Part shown: piece by piece, positions 21,468-30,885 of the stretch
Layout of the letters: each line of letters opens with the position of its first letter
Position numbering within the stretch: the first letter of the stretch is position 1
DNA from: Rheinheimera sp. UJ63
GTDB taxonomy: Bacteria > Pseudomonadota > Gammaproteobacteria > Enterobacterales > Alteromonadaceae
Direction of reading: 5' to 3'
NCBI RefSeq assembly: GCF_021568285.1
Contig: NZ_JAKGTQ010000001.1
Coordinates: 930,001-994,000, forward strand
DNA length: 64,000 nucleotides
Notes under the pieces: model-generated
What the model was told of the DNA's origin: nothing
Database searches by the model: none
The model's input: the letters and a program-made list of their open reading frames with translations, nothing else
Translations under genes and position numbers: made by a program

Positions 21468-22487
21468 TTAATGATCATGCTCGGCTTCAGATTTTTCAAT
21501 ATCCGCTTTTAACAGATAGCTATTTGTCGTGACATACCACTGGCCGGGCTTTAAACCGGCAATCACTTCGACATAATCCATGTCGCTACGGCCAAGCTGC
21601 AATGGGGTAAAGACATATTCGCTATTGTTTTTTACGAAGACTCCGCTTTTATTGTCCAGTATTTGAATGGCCGATTTTTTAACGGCAAGCTCAACGTTGA
21701 ATTCACCGCTTATCACAGCACCTTCGATCAATTGCCCGGACGACAGTTTACCGTCACGGTTATCCAGCTTAACTCTGGCCAGTTGATAGGGCTGGGTTAA
21801 TGATGGGATGATATGCGCAATTACGCCGTTAATCTCAGTGTCAGCGGCCATAATGACCACTTTTTGTCCTGTCGCGACAGCATCTTGTTGTGACGGGTAC
21901 AGGCGAAAATCTGCCCACAGGCCGCCAAAATCAGCAATGCTAAACAGCGTCTGCTGCTGTGCGACTTCACCAACATTGGCGCTGCGCTGAATAATAACGC
22001 CGTCAATTGGCGCTTTAATGGTATAGGTATTTAAGCTCTCATTTGACTCGACAACGGCCAGTACATCGCCTGCTTTTACGCTGTCACCCAGCGAGAATTT
22101 CACCGAGGTAAGAATACCGGGAAAACGGGCATTAACATGGCTGATGCGGTTTGGATCAGCGCTAAGCTTGCCATAAACAACCTGATGTTGGCGTAATCGC
22201 TGGCTGTCAGCACGGTCTGTGACAATATTAACTGCCGTAGCCATATCATCACTAATGCGGCTGCTTAGGGTTTCGTTGTGTTCATGCTCGTCGTTTTCGT
22301 CGTGCCCTTCATGCTCATTGTGTTCTTCATGTTTTTTGTGCTCTTCATTTTTCTTAGTGTCAGATTGCGGCTTTACCGCTTGTTCTTTGGCATGGACGTG
22401 AGCTTGTTCTTGCTCATTGGCGGCCATTACATGCATCGGCATCAGCCAGGCTGCAATAAACATTGCCAGTGTTACATGTGGTTTCAT
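21468..22487 (-). CDS. czcB: CzcB-type RND periplasmic adaptor
   Basis: This 339-residue membrane-fusion protein links CzcA to CzcC. It has a signal peptide (about 1-22) and a His/Glu-rich low-complexity segment (about 25-75, HEGHDENDEHEHNE) that may gather metal. A barrel-sandwich hybrid domain follows (SLGDSVKAGDVLAVVES and TIKAPIDGVIIQR). I place the start at 22487 with GGAAGA upstream; the longer frame adds 22 residues without a signal. Confidence 0.9.
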   Translation of the reverse strand: MKPHVTLAMFIAAWLMPMHVMAANEQEQAHVHAKEQAVKPQSDTKKNEEHKKHEEHNEHEGHDENDEHEHNETLSSRISDDMATAVNIVTDRADSQRLRQHQVVYGKLSADPNRISHVNARFPGILTSVKFSLGDSVKAGDVLAVVESNESLNTYTIKAPIDGVIIQRSANVGEVAQQQTLFSIADFGGLWADFRLYPSQQDAVATGQKVVIMAADTEINGVIAHIIPSLTQPYQLARVKLDNRDGKLSSGQLIEGAVISGEFNVELAVKKSAIQILDNKSGVFVKNNSEYVFTPLQLGRSDMDYVEVIAGLKPGQWYVTTNSYLLKADIEKSEAEHDH

Positions 22488-22565
22488 AATGCTATCTTCC
22501 TGTATGTTCTGTTTGCCACGTCGCACAGTTAATGAAGTGCGGCAGCGGGGCAATAATCTTGTCAG

Positions 22566-23810
22566 TTACTGCGTTACCGGCTCGGCGGTAAGCTGTTCAA
22601 TCGTCGCCTGGCTCAATAGCACCGCAGTGGCGGTTTCCAGTAAGTGTCTTTTTGCCTGCAACAATTCTTGCTGGGCATTAAGCCAATCCTGATAATTTGA
22701 GCGCCCGCGCTGGTATGCATCACGCGTAAGATCCAGCGCTTGTTCCAGGTTGGGGATCACGTACTGCGCCAACTGTTGGTGACTGGTAATAAATTGCTGT
22801 CGTTGCGAGTACGCATCAAACAAGCGTTCATGCAGGATCAGTAAGCTATCCTGCTGTCGATACTCGACATTGTTTCGCTCTGCCAGCGCAGCTTCGATGG
22901 CTGCACTATTGCGACGTTCAGCAAATAACGGCACTGAGATACCAAAGGTAAGGCCTGTATCATCACTGGCCTGATAGCGTCTTACCCCTACCTGCCAACT
23001 CAGATCGGCGCGATTCTGGCTTTGTGCCAGTCGCACTTCAGCGTCTTTTAACCGACGTTCAGAGGCAAAAATGGTTAACGCCGGCGATTGTTGCAGCCGC
23101 TGATACAGCTCAGCAAAAGGGCGGCTTTGGCCAAAAGCAAACAAGTTACCTGCCACAACGTTAAAGTTGGCGCTGGTATCACCCCAAAAACGTGCTATGG
23201 CTATTTTTTGCCGCTCAATGCGCTGCAACAGGGCGTCCCGCCCGATCTGAACCTGCGCCAGTTGCGCCTTTGCCCGCATGATTTCAGCATCTGACAAGGC
23301 ACCGCTGGCAGCACGTTTTTCAGCGCTTTGCAGCAGGGCTTCTGAGAGCGCTACGGCCTCTTCTGTCAGTGTCAATTCCTGCTGGCTGGCCAATAGATTA
23401 ATATAATTGCGGGTAAGCTCTGCCAGCACATCCAGGGTTTGCGCCTGTTGCTGCCATTCAAGAGTATTGAGCCTGGCGTCTACTACCGCAGCGCGCCATT
23501 GAGCTTTATTATCCAGCTCTATCACGGAAGATAAGGCGATTGTCAGCTCAGCACCGGCCAGCCCTCTGGCCTCTCCGGTGCCCGCAACATTCTCAAGCTC
23601 TACACCGAGTTGATAACCGGGTTTAAGGCTTTGCAAATCACGCTCTGCAAACAGACGCTGTTGCGTAAATTTAAACTGATGCAGCTGAGGGTTGTGTTGC
23701 AGCGTTTTATCTATTGCCTGTTGTAATGTCAGTGCTTGCGGCTCTGCACGTAGCGGAAGCGCGCAAAATACCGCCGCCAGTATTGCTGGCAGCATTAGTG
23801 TCATACGCAT
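22566..23810 (-). CDS. czcC: CzcC-type outer-membrane efflux protein (TolC family)
   Basis: The product has 414 residues with a signal peptide ending LRAEP. Two outer-membrane efflux protein domains with long coiled helices follow (AELTRNYINLLASQQELTLT, and later AYQRGRSNYQDWLNAQQELL). It forms the outer-membrane channel of the CzcCBA system. It starts 51 bases after the CzcI-like gene. Confidence 0.9.
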   Translation of the reverse strand: MRMTLMLPAILAAVFCALPLRAEPQALTLQQAIDKTLQHNPQLHQFKFTQQRLFAERDLQSLKPGYQLGVELENVAGTGEARGLAGAELTIALSSVIELDNKAQWRAAVVDARLNTLEWQQQAQTLDVLAELTRNYINLLASQQELTLTEEAVALSEALLQSAEKRAASGALSDAEIMRAKAQLAQVQIGRDALLQRIERQKIAIARFWGDTSANFNVVAGNLFAFGQSRPFAELYQRLQQSPALTIFASERRLKDAEVRLAQSQNRADLSWQVGVRRYQASDDTGLTFGISVPLFAERRNSAAIEAALAERNNVEYRQQDSLLILHERLFDAYSQRQQFITSHQQLAQYVIPNLEQALDLTRDAYQRGRSNYQDWLNAQQELLQAKRHLLETATAVLLSQATIEQLTAEPVTQ

Positions 23811-23861
23811 GGGTATGCTCCTGAAAGTTAATCGTTAATAAAAAAAGATAAACAAGCAGGA

Positions 23862-24227
23862 TCAGATATTTGGCGGCGGCACCGGTGGGCGATAGCTAAT
23901 GAGGTTTAACCCTGGTTGGGTAGCGGCTATAACACTGTCACGGAAGTTAAGCAGTTCCATGCCCTGAAAAAAAGCGATATAGCAGGTCACATGAGCATGA
24001 TTACTGTGTTCGTCGGCATCATGCTCAGAGTTATGTGCAACGTTATGTGCAGTGACTTGCTCACTGCTTACGTCGAAAAGGGTATCTGAGTGGCAGTGTT
24101 CATGTTGCAGGTCAGTGTAGGCATGGGCATGATCAGGCAAATGCATAACTAACGCATCACAGGCCATCACGGCATGATTCAGCATAATCAGCAACAGTAA
24201 TAATAAGCCTGATGTACGACCTAACAT
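23862..24227 (-). CDS. His-rich CzcI-like periplasmic protein
   Basis: The product has 121 residues with a signal peptide (about 1-22). The mature part is crowded with His, Asp and Cys (HLPDHAHAYTDLQHEHCHSD). The C-terminus is proline-rich, ending SYRPPVPPPNI. It is the first gene of the efflux operon, matching the position of czcI in other Czc operons. A metal-binding sensor or buffer role is inferred from composition and place. Confidence 0.7.
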   Translation of the reverse strand: MLGRTSGLLLLLLIMLNHAVMACDALVMHLPDHAHAYTDLQHEHCHSDTLFDVSSEQVTAHNVAHNSEHDADEHSNHAHVTCYIAFFQGMELLNFRDSVIAATQPGLNLISYRPPVPPPNI

Positions 24228-24269
24228 AAATCCCTCAGTAAGTTAGCGCTATGGTAGCGCTATTGCGAC

Positions 24270-24575
24270 TTACGCTTTTAGCTGTAAAATCCTGCGCGCA
24301 CCATTGAGTACAACTAATCCAATGATGAACCCTATTACCAGATCCGGATAGCGTGACCCGGTCCAGGTGACTAATAATCCGGCCAAAATCACCCCAGCAT
24401 TTACGATAACGTCATTTGCAGAGAAAATCCAACTGGCTTTCATATGCACGCCGCATTCCTCGCAGGCGATGGGATCGGGCACGTCCACCTGGAAGTGCAT
24501 TTCGTCGTCGGTTGATTTGCAGCCCAGTACTTGGTATTGCGGCAGGTGAAGGATGTTGTCGGGAAGTTCGGTCAT
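24270..24575 (-). pseudogene. Chimera of ISL3-family transposase N-terminus and CDF transporter C-terminus
   Basis: Residues 1-42 (starting MTELPDNILHLPQYQVLGC, ending ACEECG) are the N-terminus of an ISL3-family transposase with its zinc-finger cysteines. Residues 43-101 (from VHMKASWIFSAND to RRILQLKA) are the last two membrane segments of a cation diffusion facilitator. By my count the second half matches the end of the 25113-26009 transporter at 44 of 59 positions. It is in frame but is neither a transposase nor a full transporter. It is best read as an insertion and deletion scar. Confidence 0.75.
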
Positions 24576-24596
24576 GGTGTTGTATAGGCGTAGGTG

Positions 24597-25109
24597 TCAG
24601 TCAGATCCATCCGACTCGGCATTGGTGTTTGCTTTTTTACCCAACAAGCTGCTGGAAACTAAAAGTAAGGCACCGAGGACAATTGCAATATCAGCCAGGT
24701 TGAAGGCCGGCCAATGCCAGTCTCGCCAATAGAAATCAAAGGAATCCACAACATAGCCGCGAAAGACCCGGTCAATCAGGTTGCCCATGGCGCCACCGAG
24801 GATAAGACTGTAAGCGATGGCTTCTCCTTTATGACGATTTTCAAGGATCAGCTTGATCAGAAAAATCGAGACCACTACCGCGATTCCGATAAAAAAGTAG
24901 CGCTGCCAGCCTCCACCATTCGCAAAAAGACTGAATGCGGCACCGGTATTCCATACGTGTACCCAGTTAAAGAATGAGGTCACTGAAATAGACTCGCCAT
25001 ATGCCATTGATTGTTGCACCAGCCATTTTACGGCCTGATCAGACGCTGCCAGCAGGCCGGAGATGGACAACAGAGCGTACGGTGACAGATGTTTGCCAAA
25101 AATGGACAT
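24597..25109 (-). CDS. lspA: Lipoprotein signal peptidase II (LspA), metal-operon copy
   Basis: This inner-membrane aspartic protease cleaves prolipoprotein signals. It has 170 residues with four membrane segments. The conserved WNTGAAFS and GGAMGNLIDRV are present. The catalytic Asp pair is Asp122 (VVDSFDF) and Asp140 (FNLADIAI). It begins 3 bases after the CDF transporter gene. LspA copies linked to CDF or P-type pumps are a known feature of Pb/Cd resistance operons (PbrC-like), so this is likely an accessory copy and not the housekeeping gene. Confidence 0.92.
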   Translation of the reverse strand: MSIFGKHLSPYALLSISGLLAASDQAVKWLVQQSMAYGESISVTSFFNWVHVWNTGAAFSLFANGGGWQRYFFIGIAVVVSIFLIKLILENRHKGEAIAYSLILGGAMGNLIDRVFRGYVVDSFDFYWRDWHWPAFNLADIAIVLGALLLVSSSLLGKKANTNAESDGSD

Positions 25110-25112
25110 TGC

Positions 25113-26009
25113 TTAATCCTTGAGCGCCAGAATGCGTCTAGCACCGTTAAGTACAATTACCCCCGCGATGGTGCCGATAATCAGATCCGGATAATTGGAC
25201 CCGGTCCACGCGACCAGAGCGCCGGCGGTGATGACCCCCAGGTTGATCACCACGTCGTTGGCCGAGAATATCCAGCTTGCCTTCATGTGCGCCCCGCCCT
25301 CCCGATGTTTGGATATGAGCAGCAGACAACTGGTATTGGCAATCAATGCGACGAATGCGATAGCCATCATCACCAGCGATTCAGGCTCACTACCGAATAC
25401 AAAGCGTCTCACCACCTCTATGAGTACGCCCACAGCCAAGATCAGTTGCAGTACACCAGCAAGATGCGCGGCACGTACCTGCATTTTCACGCTATGTCCA
25501 ACCGCATAAAGGGCAAGCCCGTACACCGCCGCATCGGCAAAATTGTCCAGGGATTCTCCAATCAGGCCGGTGGACCGGGCGATCAGACCGGCAGTCATTT
25601 CCACCACGAACAGAAGTGCATTGATGCCGAGCAACCAGCGCAGGGTCCCGGATTCTTGCTTAGCAGAAGCTGCCGAAAACTCGGCGGCCTTGATGGTCTC
25701 CGGATTTGCAGCGACGGTTTCCTGAAGCGAGGCGCCTAGCCCCAAGGTCTTCAGTTTCGAGGTGACGGGCTCGACCTCACCGTCATGCACGACCTTCAGC
25801 CGGCGGTTCGACAAGTCGAAGGACAGCGCCCGAACCTCCTCAAAGCCGTTCAGGGCTAGGCGAATCATTCGCTCTTCTGATGGACAGTCCATCTTCGGCA
25901 CGGCATAAACACTGACCCATTCCCCCGACGCATCGGAGGAGGCCTGCATATCGGTATCCGCCGCAGGCCTTGCATGGTCGCCACAGGGGCCTCCGCAGTT
26001 TTTACTCAT
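25113..26009 (-). CDS. CDF cation exporter with N-terminal HMA-like domain
   Basis: The product has 298 residues. A Cys-rich start (MSKNCGGPCGD) is followed by an HMA-like fold at about 30-95 whose metal loop is MDCPSEE rather than GMTCxxC. A cation diffusion facilitator domain with about six membrane segments follows. Segment 2 keeps the DxxxD site (ESLDNFADA). Segment 5 reads WIFSANDV, so the usual His of HxxxD is replaced. Expected substrates are Pb/Cd/Zn, inferred from the divergent MerR regulator and the linked lspA. GGAG lies 7 bases before the ATG. Confidence 0.87.
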   Translation of the reverse strand: MSKNCGGPCGDHARPAADTDMQASSDASGEWVSVYAVPKMDCPSEERMIRLALNGFEEVRALSFDLSNRRLKVVHDGEVEPVTSKLKTLGLGASLQETVAANPETIKAAEFSAASAKQESGTLRWLLGINALLFVVEMTAGLIARSTGLIGESLDNFADAAVYGLALYAVGHSVKMQVRAAHLAGVLQLILAVGVLIEVVRRFVFGSEPESLVMMAIAFVALIANTSCLLLISKHREGGAHMKASWIFSANDVVINLGVITAGALVAWTGSNYPDLIIGTIAGVIVLNGARRILALKD

Positions 26010-26042
26010 GATATGACTCCACTTGAATGTGATCGGGTTTTC

Positions 26043-26073
26043 ATTTAAAACTATATAGTAGCTATAATGTCAA
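26043..26073 (-). promoter_or_regulatory. MerR-family promoter of the CDF-lspA operon
   Basis: On the minus strand TTGACA (26073-26068) is followed after 19 bases by TTAAAT (26048-26043). The spacer holds a TATAG/CTATA dyad. The 19-base spacer and dyad mark a promoter activated by the divergent Pb/Cd-type MerR protein. Confidence 0.8.
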
Positions 26074-26104
26074 TAGCGTAGAGAATCCGTTGCGGAGGAA
26101 CCCG

Positions 26105-26512
26105 ATGCGTATTGGCCAGTTGGCACAGTCAGTAGGGGTAGATACACAGACGATCCGCTTCTACGAACGGCAGGGCTTGTTGCCGCCGCCTGGTCGGCAG
26201 GAGAACGGTTACCGTGTCTATACCGAGAAACACGTTGAGCGGCTGGCCTTTATTCGTCGCTGCCGCATCCTGGATCTGTCACTGGCAGAAATTCACGAAC
26301 TAAAGCGCTATCAGGACGACCCTCATCAGTCCTGTACCGCTGTCAATGCCTTGCTCGATGATCACATCTCTCATGTGCGCTCGCAGATAACCGCTCTACA
26401 GGCGCTTGAGAAACAACTCGTTTCACTAAGAGCGCGTTGCAACGATGACCGGGAAGTTAAGGCGTGTGGGGTTCTTGCTGGAATTAGCGAGGGAAGCATG
26501 CATCAGCAGTAG
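26105..26512 (+). CDS. Cd(II)/Pb(II)-type MerR regulator (CadR/PbrR)
   Basis: The product has 135 residues. The N-terminal MerR helix-turn-helix (MRIGQLAQSVGVDTQTIRFY) is followed by a dimer helix. Cysteines C77, C112 and C121 match the ligand pattern of CadR/PbrR within two positions. I use the ATG at 26105, 6 bases after GGAGG; a TTG at 26090 lies before the ribosome site. It is divergent from the CDF-lspA operon and ends before a shared terminator with the copper ATPase. Confidence 0.88.
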   Translation: MRIGQLAQSVGVDTQTIRFYERQGLLPPPGRQENGYRVYTEKHVERLAFIRRCRILDLSLAEIHELKRYQDDPHQSCTAVNALLDDHISHVRSQITALQALEKQLVSLRARCNDDREVKACGVLAGISEGSMHQQ

Positions 26513-26612
26513 GTTGGAGTGCCAACCAGATAATCCGATGAGATGCCGGTTTGCCTCACTCTCATGCAAAGGTAAGATCAACCATTTAATCCCCTTACCC
26601 GAAAAACCGAAG

Positions 26613-26641
26613 AAAAATGGCGAGTAGAGACTCGCCATTTT
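26613..26641. terminator. Bidirectional rho-independent terminator
   Basis: The stem AAAATGGCGAGT / ACTCGCCATTTT has the loop AGAG (26614-26641) and sits between the convergent MerR regulator and copper ATPase genes. It ends in Ts on both strands. Confidence 0.85.
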
Positions 26642-26666
26642 CCGCTACCCCCTCGACGTATCCAGC

Positions 26667-28991
26667 TTAAACCGAACCACGAAGCCGCAGCGAGTTGAAT
26701 ACAACGGACGCTGAACTCAGACTCATCGCCAGGGCTGCAAACATGGGTGATAGAAGCAACCCGGCAAACGGGTACAGGACGCCAGCAGCCAGTGGAACGC
26801 CTAACGCATTATAAATGAACGCAAAACCAAGGTTCTGCTTCATATTGAGAACAGTCTTGTTTGACAGGTCCCGGGCAATCGAGATACCCCGCAGGTCTCC
26901 TTTTACCAAGGTGATTTGCGCACTGTTCATCGCTACGTCCGTCCCGGTTCCCATAGCGATACCGACATTCGCCTTGGCCAGTGCCGGGGCATCGTTGATG
27001 CCGTCGCCCGCCATCGCAACGATGCAACCTTCTGATTGAAGCTTATCAACCAGATTCAGCTTGTCGGCCGGTTTCACTTCGCCATGAACTTCGTCTATGC
27101 CTAGTTGTTCGGCGACCGCTTTTGCCGTTGAAATACCGTCACCAGTAGCCATGATGACCCTGATTCCCGCGGCCTTGAGCGCCTGTACCGCTTCAGGGGT
27201 GCTCTGTTTGATGGGGTCGGAAACGGCGAGTAGGCCGACCAGTGTGCCGTCAACCGCCAGGTACATCACACTCGCACCCTTTATCCTCCATCCCTCAGCG
27301 GTGGCAGCCAGGCCATCAACATTGACGTTATCCTGCTGCATGAACGCAGTGTTGCCCAACAGCAGTATTTTGCCTTCAACCTTGCCCCGTACGCCTATGC
27401 CGCTACCCGAGTCAAAGTCGTCCACTGGGCTGAGCACCAAATTACGTTCGCGCGCAGCGCTGACAATAGCGTCAGCCAAAGGATGCTCGCTGCCTTGATC
27501 GAGGCTGGCAGCCAGGCGCAAGATTTCATCGGCGTCCAACTCGCCAGCGGAAACAGCCTGATCGAATGCGGGTCGGCCTTCTGTCAAGGTGCCGGTCTTG
27601 TCTACGATGAGCGTATCGACTTTGCGCAGATTTTCTATTGCTGCTGCATCACGAAACAGAACACCCTGGGTTGCGCCTCGTCCGGTAGCAACCATGACTG
27701 ACATGGGCGTTGCGAGCCCCAACGCACAAGGGCAAGCGATGATCAGAACAGCGACCGCATTGATCAGGCCATAGACCCAGCTTGGCTGCGGGCCGAACAT
27801 GCCCCACACGACCAAGGTGAGGATGGCGATGGCTACCACCGCCATGACAAAGTAACCCGCCACCAAATCAGCCATCCGTTGCATCGGCGCCCGAGAGCGT
27901 TGGGCCTGAGCCACCAACTGGACAATTTGTGACAACACAGTGGCCGAGCCGACTTTCTCCGCCCGGATCACAAGTGCACCAGAGGTGTTCATCGTTGCCC
28001 CTATGACCTTGTCACCCGGGCGCTTGCTGATGGGTAACGATTCACCAGTCAACATGGATTCATCGAGAGAACTTGCACCCTCTTCAACAATGCCATCGAC
28101 AGGAACTTTCTCACCGGGACGTACGCGTAAACGATCACCTTCATGCACATGCGTCAGCGGTACATCTTCTTCTGTTCCGTCTGCATTGATACGGCGGGCC
28201 GTCTTGGGCGCCAGACCGAGCAATGACCGGACGGCAGCGGATGTCTGGGAACGCGCGCGAAGCTCCAGCACCTGACCAAACAGCGTAAGGGAAATGATCA
28301 CCACTGCGGCTTCGAAATAAACCGCCACACGCCCCATGGACATGAATGTTTCCGGAAATATACCGGGAGCTACGGTTGCCAGCGAGCTGTAGACGAAGGC
28401 GGCACCGGTACCCAAGCCGATGAGCGTCCACATGTTGGGACTGCGGTTGACCACTGATTGCCAACCCCGTACGAAGAACGGCTGTCCGGCCCACAGCACC
28501 ACGGGAAGCGACAGTACAAGCTCTATCCACGTTTGCGTCGCCATCTCGAACCAGCCAAGCTGTGGCCCAAACATGGCAAGCACCGTGACAATGACGGTAA
28601 AAGGCAATGTCCACCAGAATCGCCTGGAAAAATCGTCCAGCTCGGGATTGTCATCTTCCAGACTGGGCATCAGGGGTTCAAGTGCCATGCCGCATTTAGG
28701 GCAGGTTCCGGGGTTGTCCTGACGTATTTCCGGATGCATCGGGCACGTATAAATTGTGCCTTTGACCGCTTCCGAGGGAGGTGGCGGGGTTGGTGAAAGA
28801 AACTTCTCAGGGTCATGCTGGAATCTATTCATGCATTTGGTGCTGCAGAAGTAGTAAGTTTTACCCGCATGCTCAACATGCTGGGCAGAGTCTGCCGTTA
28901 CACCCATGCCGCAGACCGGGTCTGTAAGCCCTGAGCCCGTGTGGGAGGGTGTATGGTGATGACAATGAGACTCAGAATTATCGTGACCCAT
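26667..28991 (-). CDS. copA: Copper-translocating P1B-type ATPase
   Basis: This inner-membrane Cu(I) exporter has 774 residues. The N-terminus has a His-rich stretch, a YHS/TRASH-type metal domain (DPVCGMGVT to [11 protein letters not shown]) and a heavy-metal-binding segment ([21 protein letters not shown]). There is no GMTCxxC HMA domain. The pump core has membrane CPC ([12 protein letters not shown]), [18 protein letters not shown] and [12 protein letters not shown] place the start at 28991 behind AAGGTG; a longer frame to 29072 lacks a ribosome site. CopR-like boxes lie upstream. Confidence 0.93.
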   Translation of the reverse strand: MGHDNSESHCHHHTPSHTGSGLTDPVCGMGVTADSAQHVEHAGKTYYFCSTKCMNRFQHDPEKFLSPTPPPPSEAVKGTIYTCPMHPEIRQDNPGTCPKCGMALEPLMPSLEDDNPELDDFSRRFWWTLPFTVIVTVLAMFGPQLGWFEMATQTWIELVLSLPVVLWAGQPFFVRGWQSVVNRSPNMWTLIGLGTGAAFVYSSLATVAPGIFPETFMSMGRVAVYFEAAVVIISLTLFGQVLELRARSQTSAAVRSLLGLAPKTARRINADGTEEDVPLTHVHEGDRLRVRPGEKVPVDGIVEEGASSLDESMLTGESLPISKRPGDKVIGATMNTSGALVIRAEKVGSATVLSQIVQLVAQAQRSRAPMQRMADLVAGYFVMAVVAIAILTLVVWGMFGPQPSWVYGLINAVAVLIIACPCALGLATPMSVMVATGRGATQGVLFRDAAAIENLRKVDTLIVDKTGTLTEGRPAFDQAVSAGELDADEILRLAASLDQGSEHPLADAIVSAARERNLVLSPVDDFDSGSGIGVRGKVEGKILLLGNTAFMQQDNVNVDGLAATAEGWRIKGASVMYLAVDGTLVGLLAVSDPIKQSTPEAVQALKAAGIRVIMATGDGISTAKAVAEQLGIDEVHGEVKPADKLNLVDKLQSEGCIVAMAGDGINDAPALAKANVGIAMGTGTDVAMNSAQITLVKGDLRGISIARDLSNKTVLNMKQNLGFAFIYNALGVPLAAGVLYPFAGLLLSPMFAALAMSLSSASVVFNSLRLRGSV

Positions 28992-29119
28992 GGATAAGCA
29001 CCTTTTCAAATAAGCAGGCAGTTTGCGCCGCGTTTTTTGCGGCTTCTTAAAGGAGGAGATTACATGAATCATGATACCATAAACTTATTAGTTAAAGATG
29101 ACCAGGCTGCTCCCGCAAG

Positions 29120-29137
29120 CATTACATTTTAGTCATG
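29120..29137. promoter_or_regulatory. CopR-like operator, site 1
   Basis: This 18-mer of the form ATTACA-nn-TTAGTCAT matches the site at 11868-11885. It lies in the divergent gap between the copper ATPase and the truncated copR. Confidence 0.6.
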
Positions 29138-29188
29138 TTATGCGAACAACGCTTTTCTCACCGATATAACCTAGCTTCCGGCCACCAA

Positions 29189-29206
29189 CATTACATATTT
29201 GTCATT
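29189..29206. promoter_or_regulatory. CopR-like operator, site 2
   Basis: This 18-mer of the form ATTACA-nn-TTTGTCAT occurs in the same gap. A second TCATG half-site follows at about 29212. It may serve the ATPase, the truncated regulator, or both. Confidence 0.62.
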
Positions 29207-29307
29207 TTCTGGTCATGTTGTGGGCAGATTTCAGACTATAAAATTGATATTGACGACAATGAAATGGACTGGCTTCCTTGGCCTGAACTGTAGAGCGGAG
29301 TGGAACG

Positions 29308-29712
29308 ATGAAGATTCTCATCGTAGAAGATGAAGTAAAAACTGGGGATTATATCCGGCAGGGCTTCATGGAATCCGGCTTTGTGGTAGATCTCGCCCGG
29401 ACCGGGCTCGATGGTCACCACCTGGCGATTACCGGCTCGTATAACTTGATTGTCCTTGATGTAATGCTGCCTGATGTGGATGGCTGGCGAATTATGCAGT
29501 CATTGAGAGAGGCCAGATCCATCACGCCTGTGTTATTTCTCATCGCAAGGGACAGTGTAGAAGACCGGGTCAAGGGTCTGGAATTGGGAGCGGACGACTA
29601 TCTGGTCAAGCCTTGGCAATCTATGGGTACAAATATTTGTGCTTTGTGCCTGAGGGTAGTTAACCTGCAAATTCGACTTAACTTTAAATGCTCCAAAGTT
29701 CGTCTCGCTTAA
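29308..29712 (+). pseudogene. Truncated CopR response regulator (receiver domain only)
   Basis: The first about 102 residues ([20 protein letters not shown] to GADDYLVKP) are an intact CopR-type receiver with Asp in [10 protein letters not shown]. After VKP at about 29612 the sequence leaves the family. The remaining 32 codons look random, and the DNA-binding domain and any partner kinase are missing. GC content also drops at this point, so it marks the right edge of the metal island. A stand-alone receiver might still be made, but it could not bind DNA. Confidence 0.88.
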
Positions 29713-29819
29713 CTCGTGCCGAATGTCCGCTTTCAGTGAAAAGCTCCGATTTAATCGAATCTCAGTGAATTTCTGCTATTGGCACTTAGTGACGATTCAA
29801 AGAGCAACTTGGTACTGAA

Positions 29820-29987
29820 TTACTCGTTTAGCTTGTGATGAATATCGTCATATTCTGCGATCATCTTTGCCAAGCTATCAAACTTATCACCTTCAGGCGT
29901 GCCAGGCACAGCCTCAAGAATTTGCTCAATGGCTTCTAATGCAGCTTCATATTCTTGGTCGTTTTTTATAGCTGTGTTGATTGTCAT
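29820..29987 (-). pseudogene. HigA-type antitoxin N-terminal fragment
   Basis: The product has 55 residues. It starts MTINTAIKNDQEYEAALEAI and continues AVPGTPEGDKFDSLAKMI. This is the characteristic N-terminal part of HigA antitoxins, which normally continue into an XRE helix-turn-helix. Here a stop follows DDIHHKLNE, so the DNA-binding half is gone. AGGTAA precedes the ATG. No HigB toxin gene is adjacent. It could be a remnant or a short derivative. Confidence 0.6.
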
Positions 29988-30035
29988 CTTGTTACCTAAT
30001 AATGCTCTGAGGGAGCGTATTGCATCCGCAATCAC

Positions 30036-30435
30036 TCGGCAGCTTCAATGCTTACCACACGAGTTAAATTTCCTGCAGCAGAAATCTGCTCGTCAGTTAA
30101 TGTCTGGTCACTATGCTTTGCCATGCTGATTTCAGGGCGATCTTTATATACCCTGGCTCGCAATCTAGACTTTGCCGCCTGTTTTGGTATTGATGGTATC
30201 AATGACTGTCATCAGTGCTTTGCTCTGGTAAGTGGGAGGCTCAGGTTCGAACAAATCAACCTGGTGAATCACGCTACCTCGGATAAATCACACCTCAAAA
30301 GGCATTCATATCAGCGTCATCAGCATCGATAAGACAGCTGAGTACATATGAGTAGTCATTTCGCTGCTATCTTGACGTTCTTGATTGGCTGGTAGGTAAA
30401 TCGAGGAAACTATTCAAGCGACTACCTACAGGATT
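30036..30435. other. Gene-free stretch holding degenerate remnants
   Basis: This 400-base AT-rich stretch contains a UmuC-like remnant on the minus strand (30150-30305). It also contains a 30-codon open frame on the minus strand, MAKHSDQTLTDEQISAAGNL and onward (30123-30031), that I do not recognise. The rest shows nothing I can name. Confidence 0.45.
30150..30305 (-). pseudogene. UmuC-like C-terminal remnant
   Basis: On the minus strand the translation reads FIRGSVIHQVDLFEPEPP followed by SKALMTVIDTINTKTGGKV. This resembles the end of the UmuC polymerase subunit (QxDLF...LM..lD.IN...G). In-frame stops fall at both ends (TGA after MPFEV and TAG after GGKV). Only some 40 residues survive. Confidence 0.45.
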
Positions 30436-30762
30436 TTAACCCTCTTGGGTTGTTCCCTGCAGTTCTAAAAAGTCAAGTAATAGGCGCTTTCGCTGCTCAG
30501 ATGCCAACTTATGAAAAGCTAAAATCAGCTCAGCCATCTCATCGCATTCACAATATAAGTAAGCGACCGGAACGTCTAGTTGCTCGGCGATGTTTTTAGC
30601 CATATTAAAATCAGGCTGATGACGCCCTTTTTCATAGTTATTCATCCTTGCGCTGGCCGACTGTGAATCAAGACCAATACGACGTCCAAGCTCTGTCTGG
30701 CTGATAGCCTTTTTCTTCCTCGCAGCCTTAAGCCTAGAAGGAAAGCACGATTCGTATGCCAA
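30436..30762 (-). CDS. XRE-family transcriptional regulator
   Basis: The product has 108 residues. A Cro/CI-type helix-turn-helix lies at about 8-65 (LKAARKKKAISQTELGRRIG then NYEKGRHQPDFNMAKNIAEQ), followed by a short helical tail. The start is an in-frame TTG with no clear ribosome site, so the exact N-terminus is uncertain. It is divergent from the winged-helix/helicase operon, 123 bases away, and is the likely controller of that module. Confidence 0.8.
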   Translation of the reverse strand: MAYESCFPSRLKAARKKKAISQTELGRRIGLDSQSASARMNNYEKGRHQPDFNMAKNIAEQLDVPVAYLYCECDEMAELILAFHKLASEQRKRLLLDFLELQGTTQEG

Positions 30763-30797
30763 GTGTGAAAATTCATATCAAAATTCGAATCCAAAGA

Positions 30798-30827
30798 TTG
30801 TCTTAGGTTTTCATCCTCCCTTATACT
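30798..30827 (+). promoter_or_regulatory. Predicted promoter of the helicase module
   Basis: TTGTCT (30798-30803) and TATACT (30822-30827) have an 18-base spacer upstream of the 30886 gene. AATTCGAAT-type half-sites at 30771-30790 overlap the region and could be the XRE operator. Confidence 0.5.
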
Positions 30828-30885
30828 AAGGAATCCTTTGGATTTATCTATTCCTCGATATCCAAAAAAAACCGGAGCAAGCGGT

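Noticed and set aside
30230..30262. GGTTCGAA reminiscent of a tRNA T-arm
   Set aside because: No acceptor, D or anticodon stems fit around it. The sequence is better explained as part of the UmuC-like remnant on the other strand.
30048..30332. A 94-codon open frame on the plus strand
   Set aside because: Its translation is Cys/His-rich noise and it lies antisense to the UmuC-like remnant.
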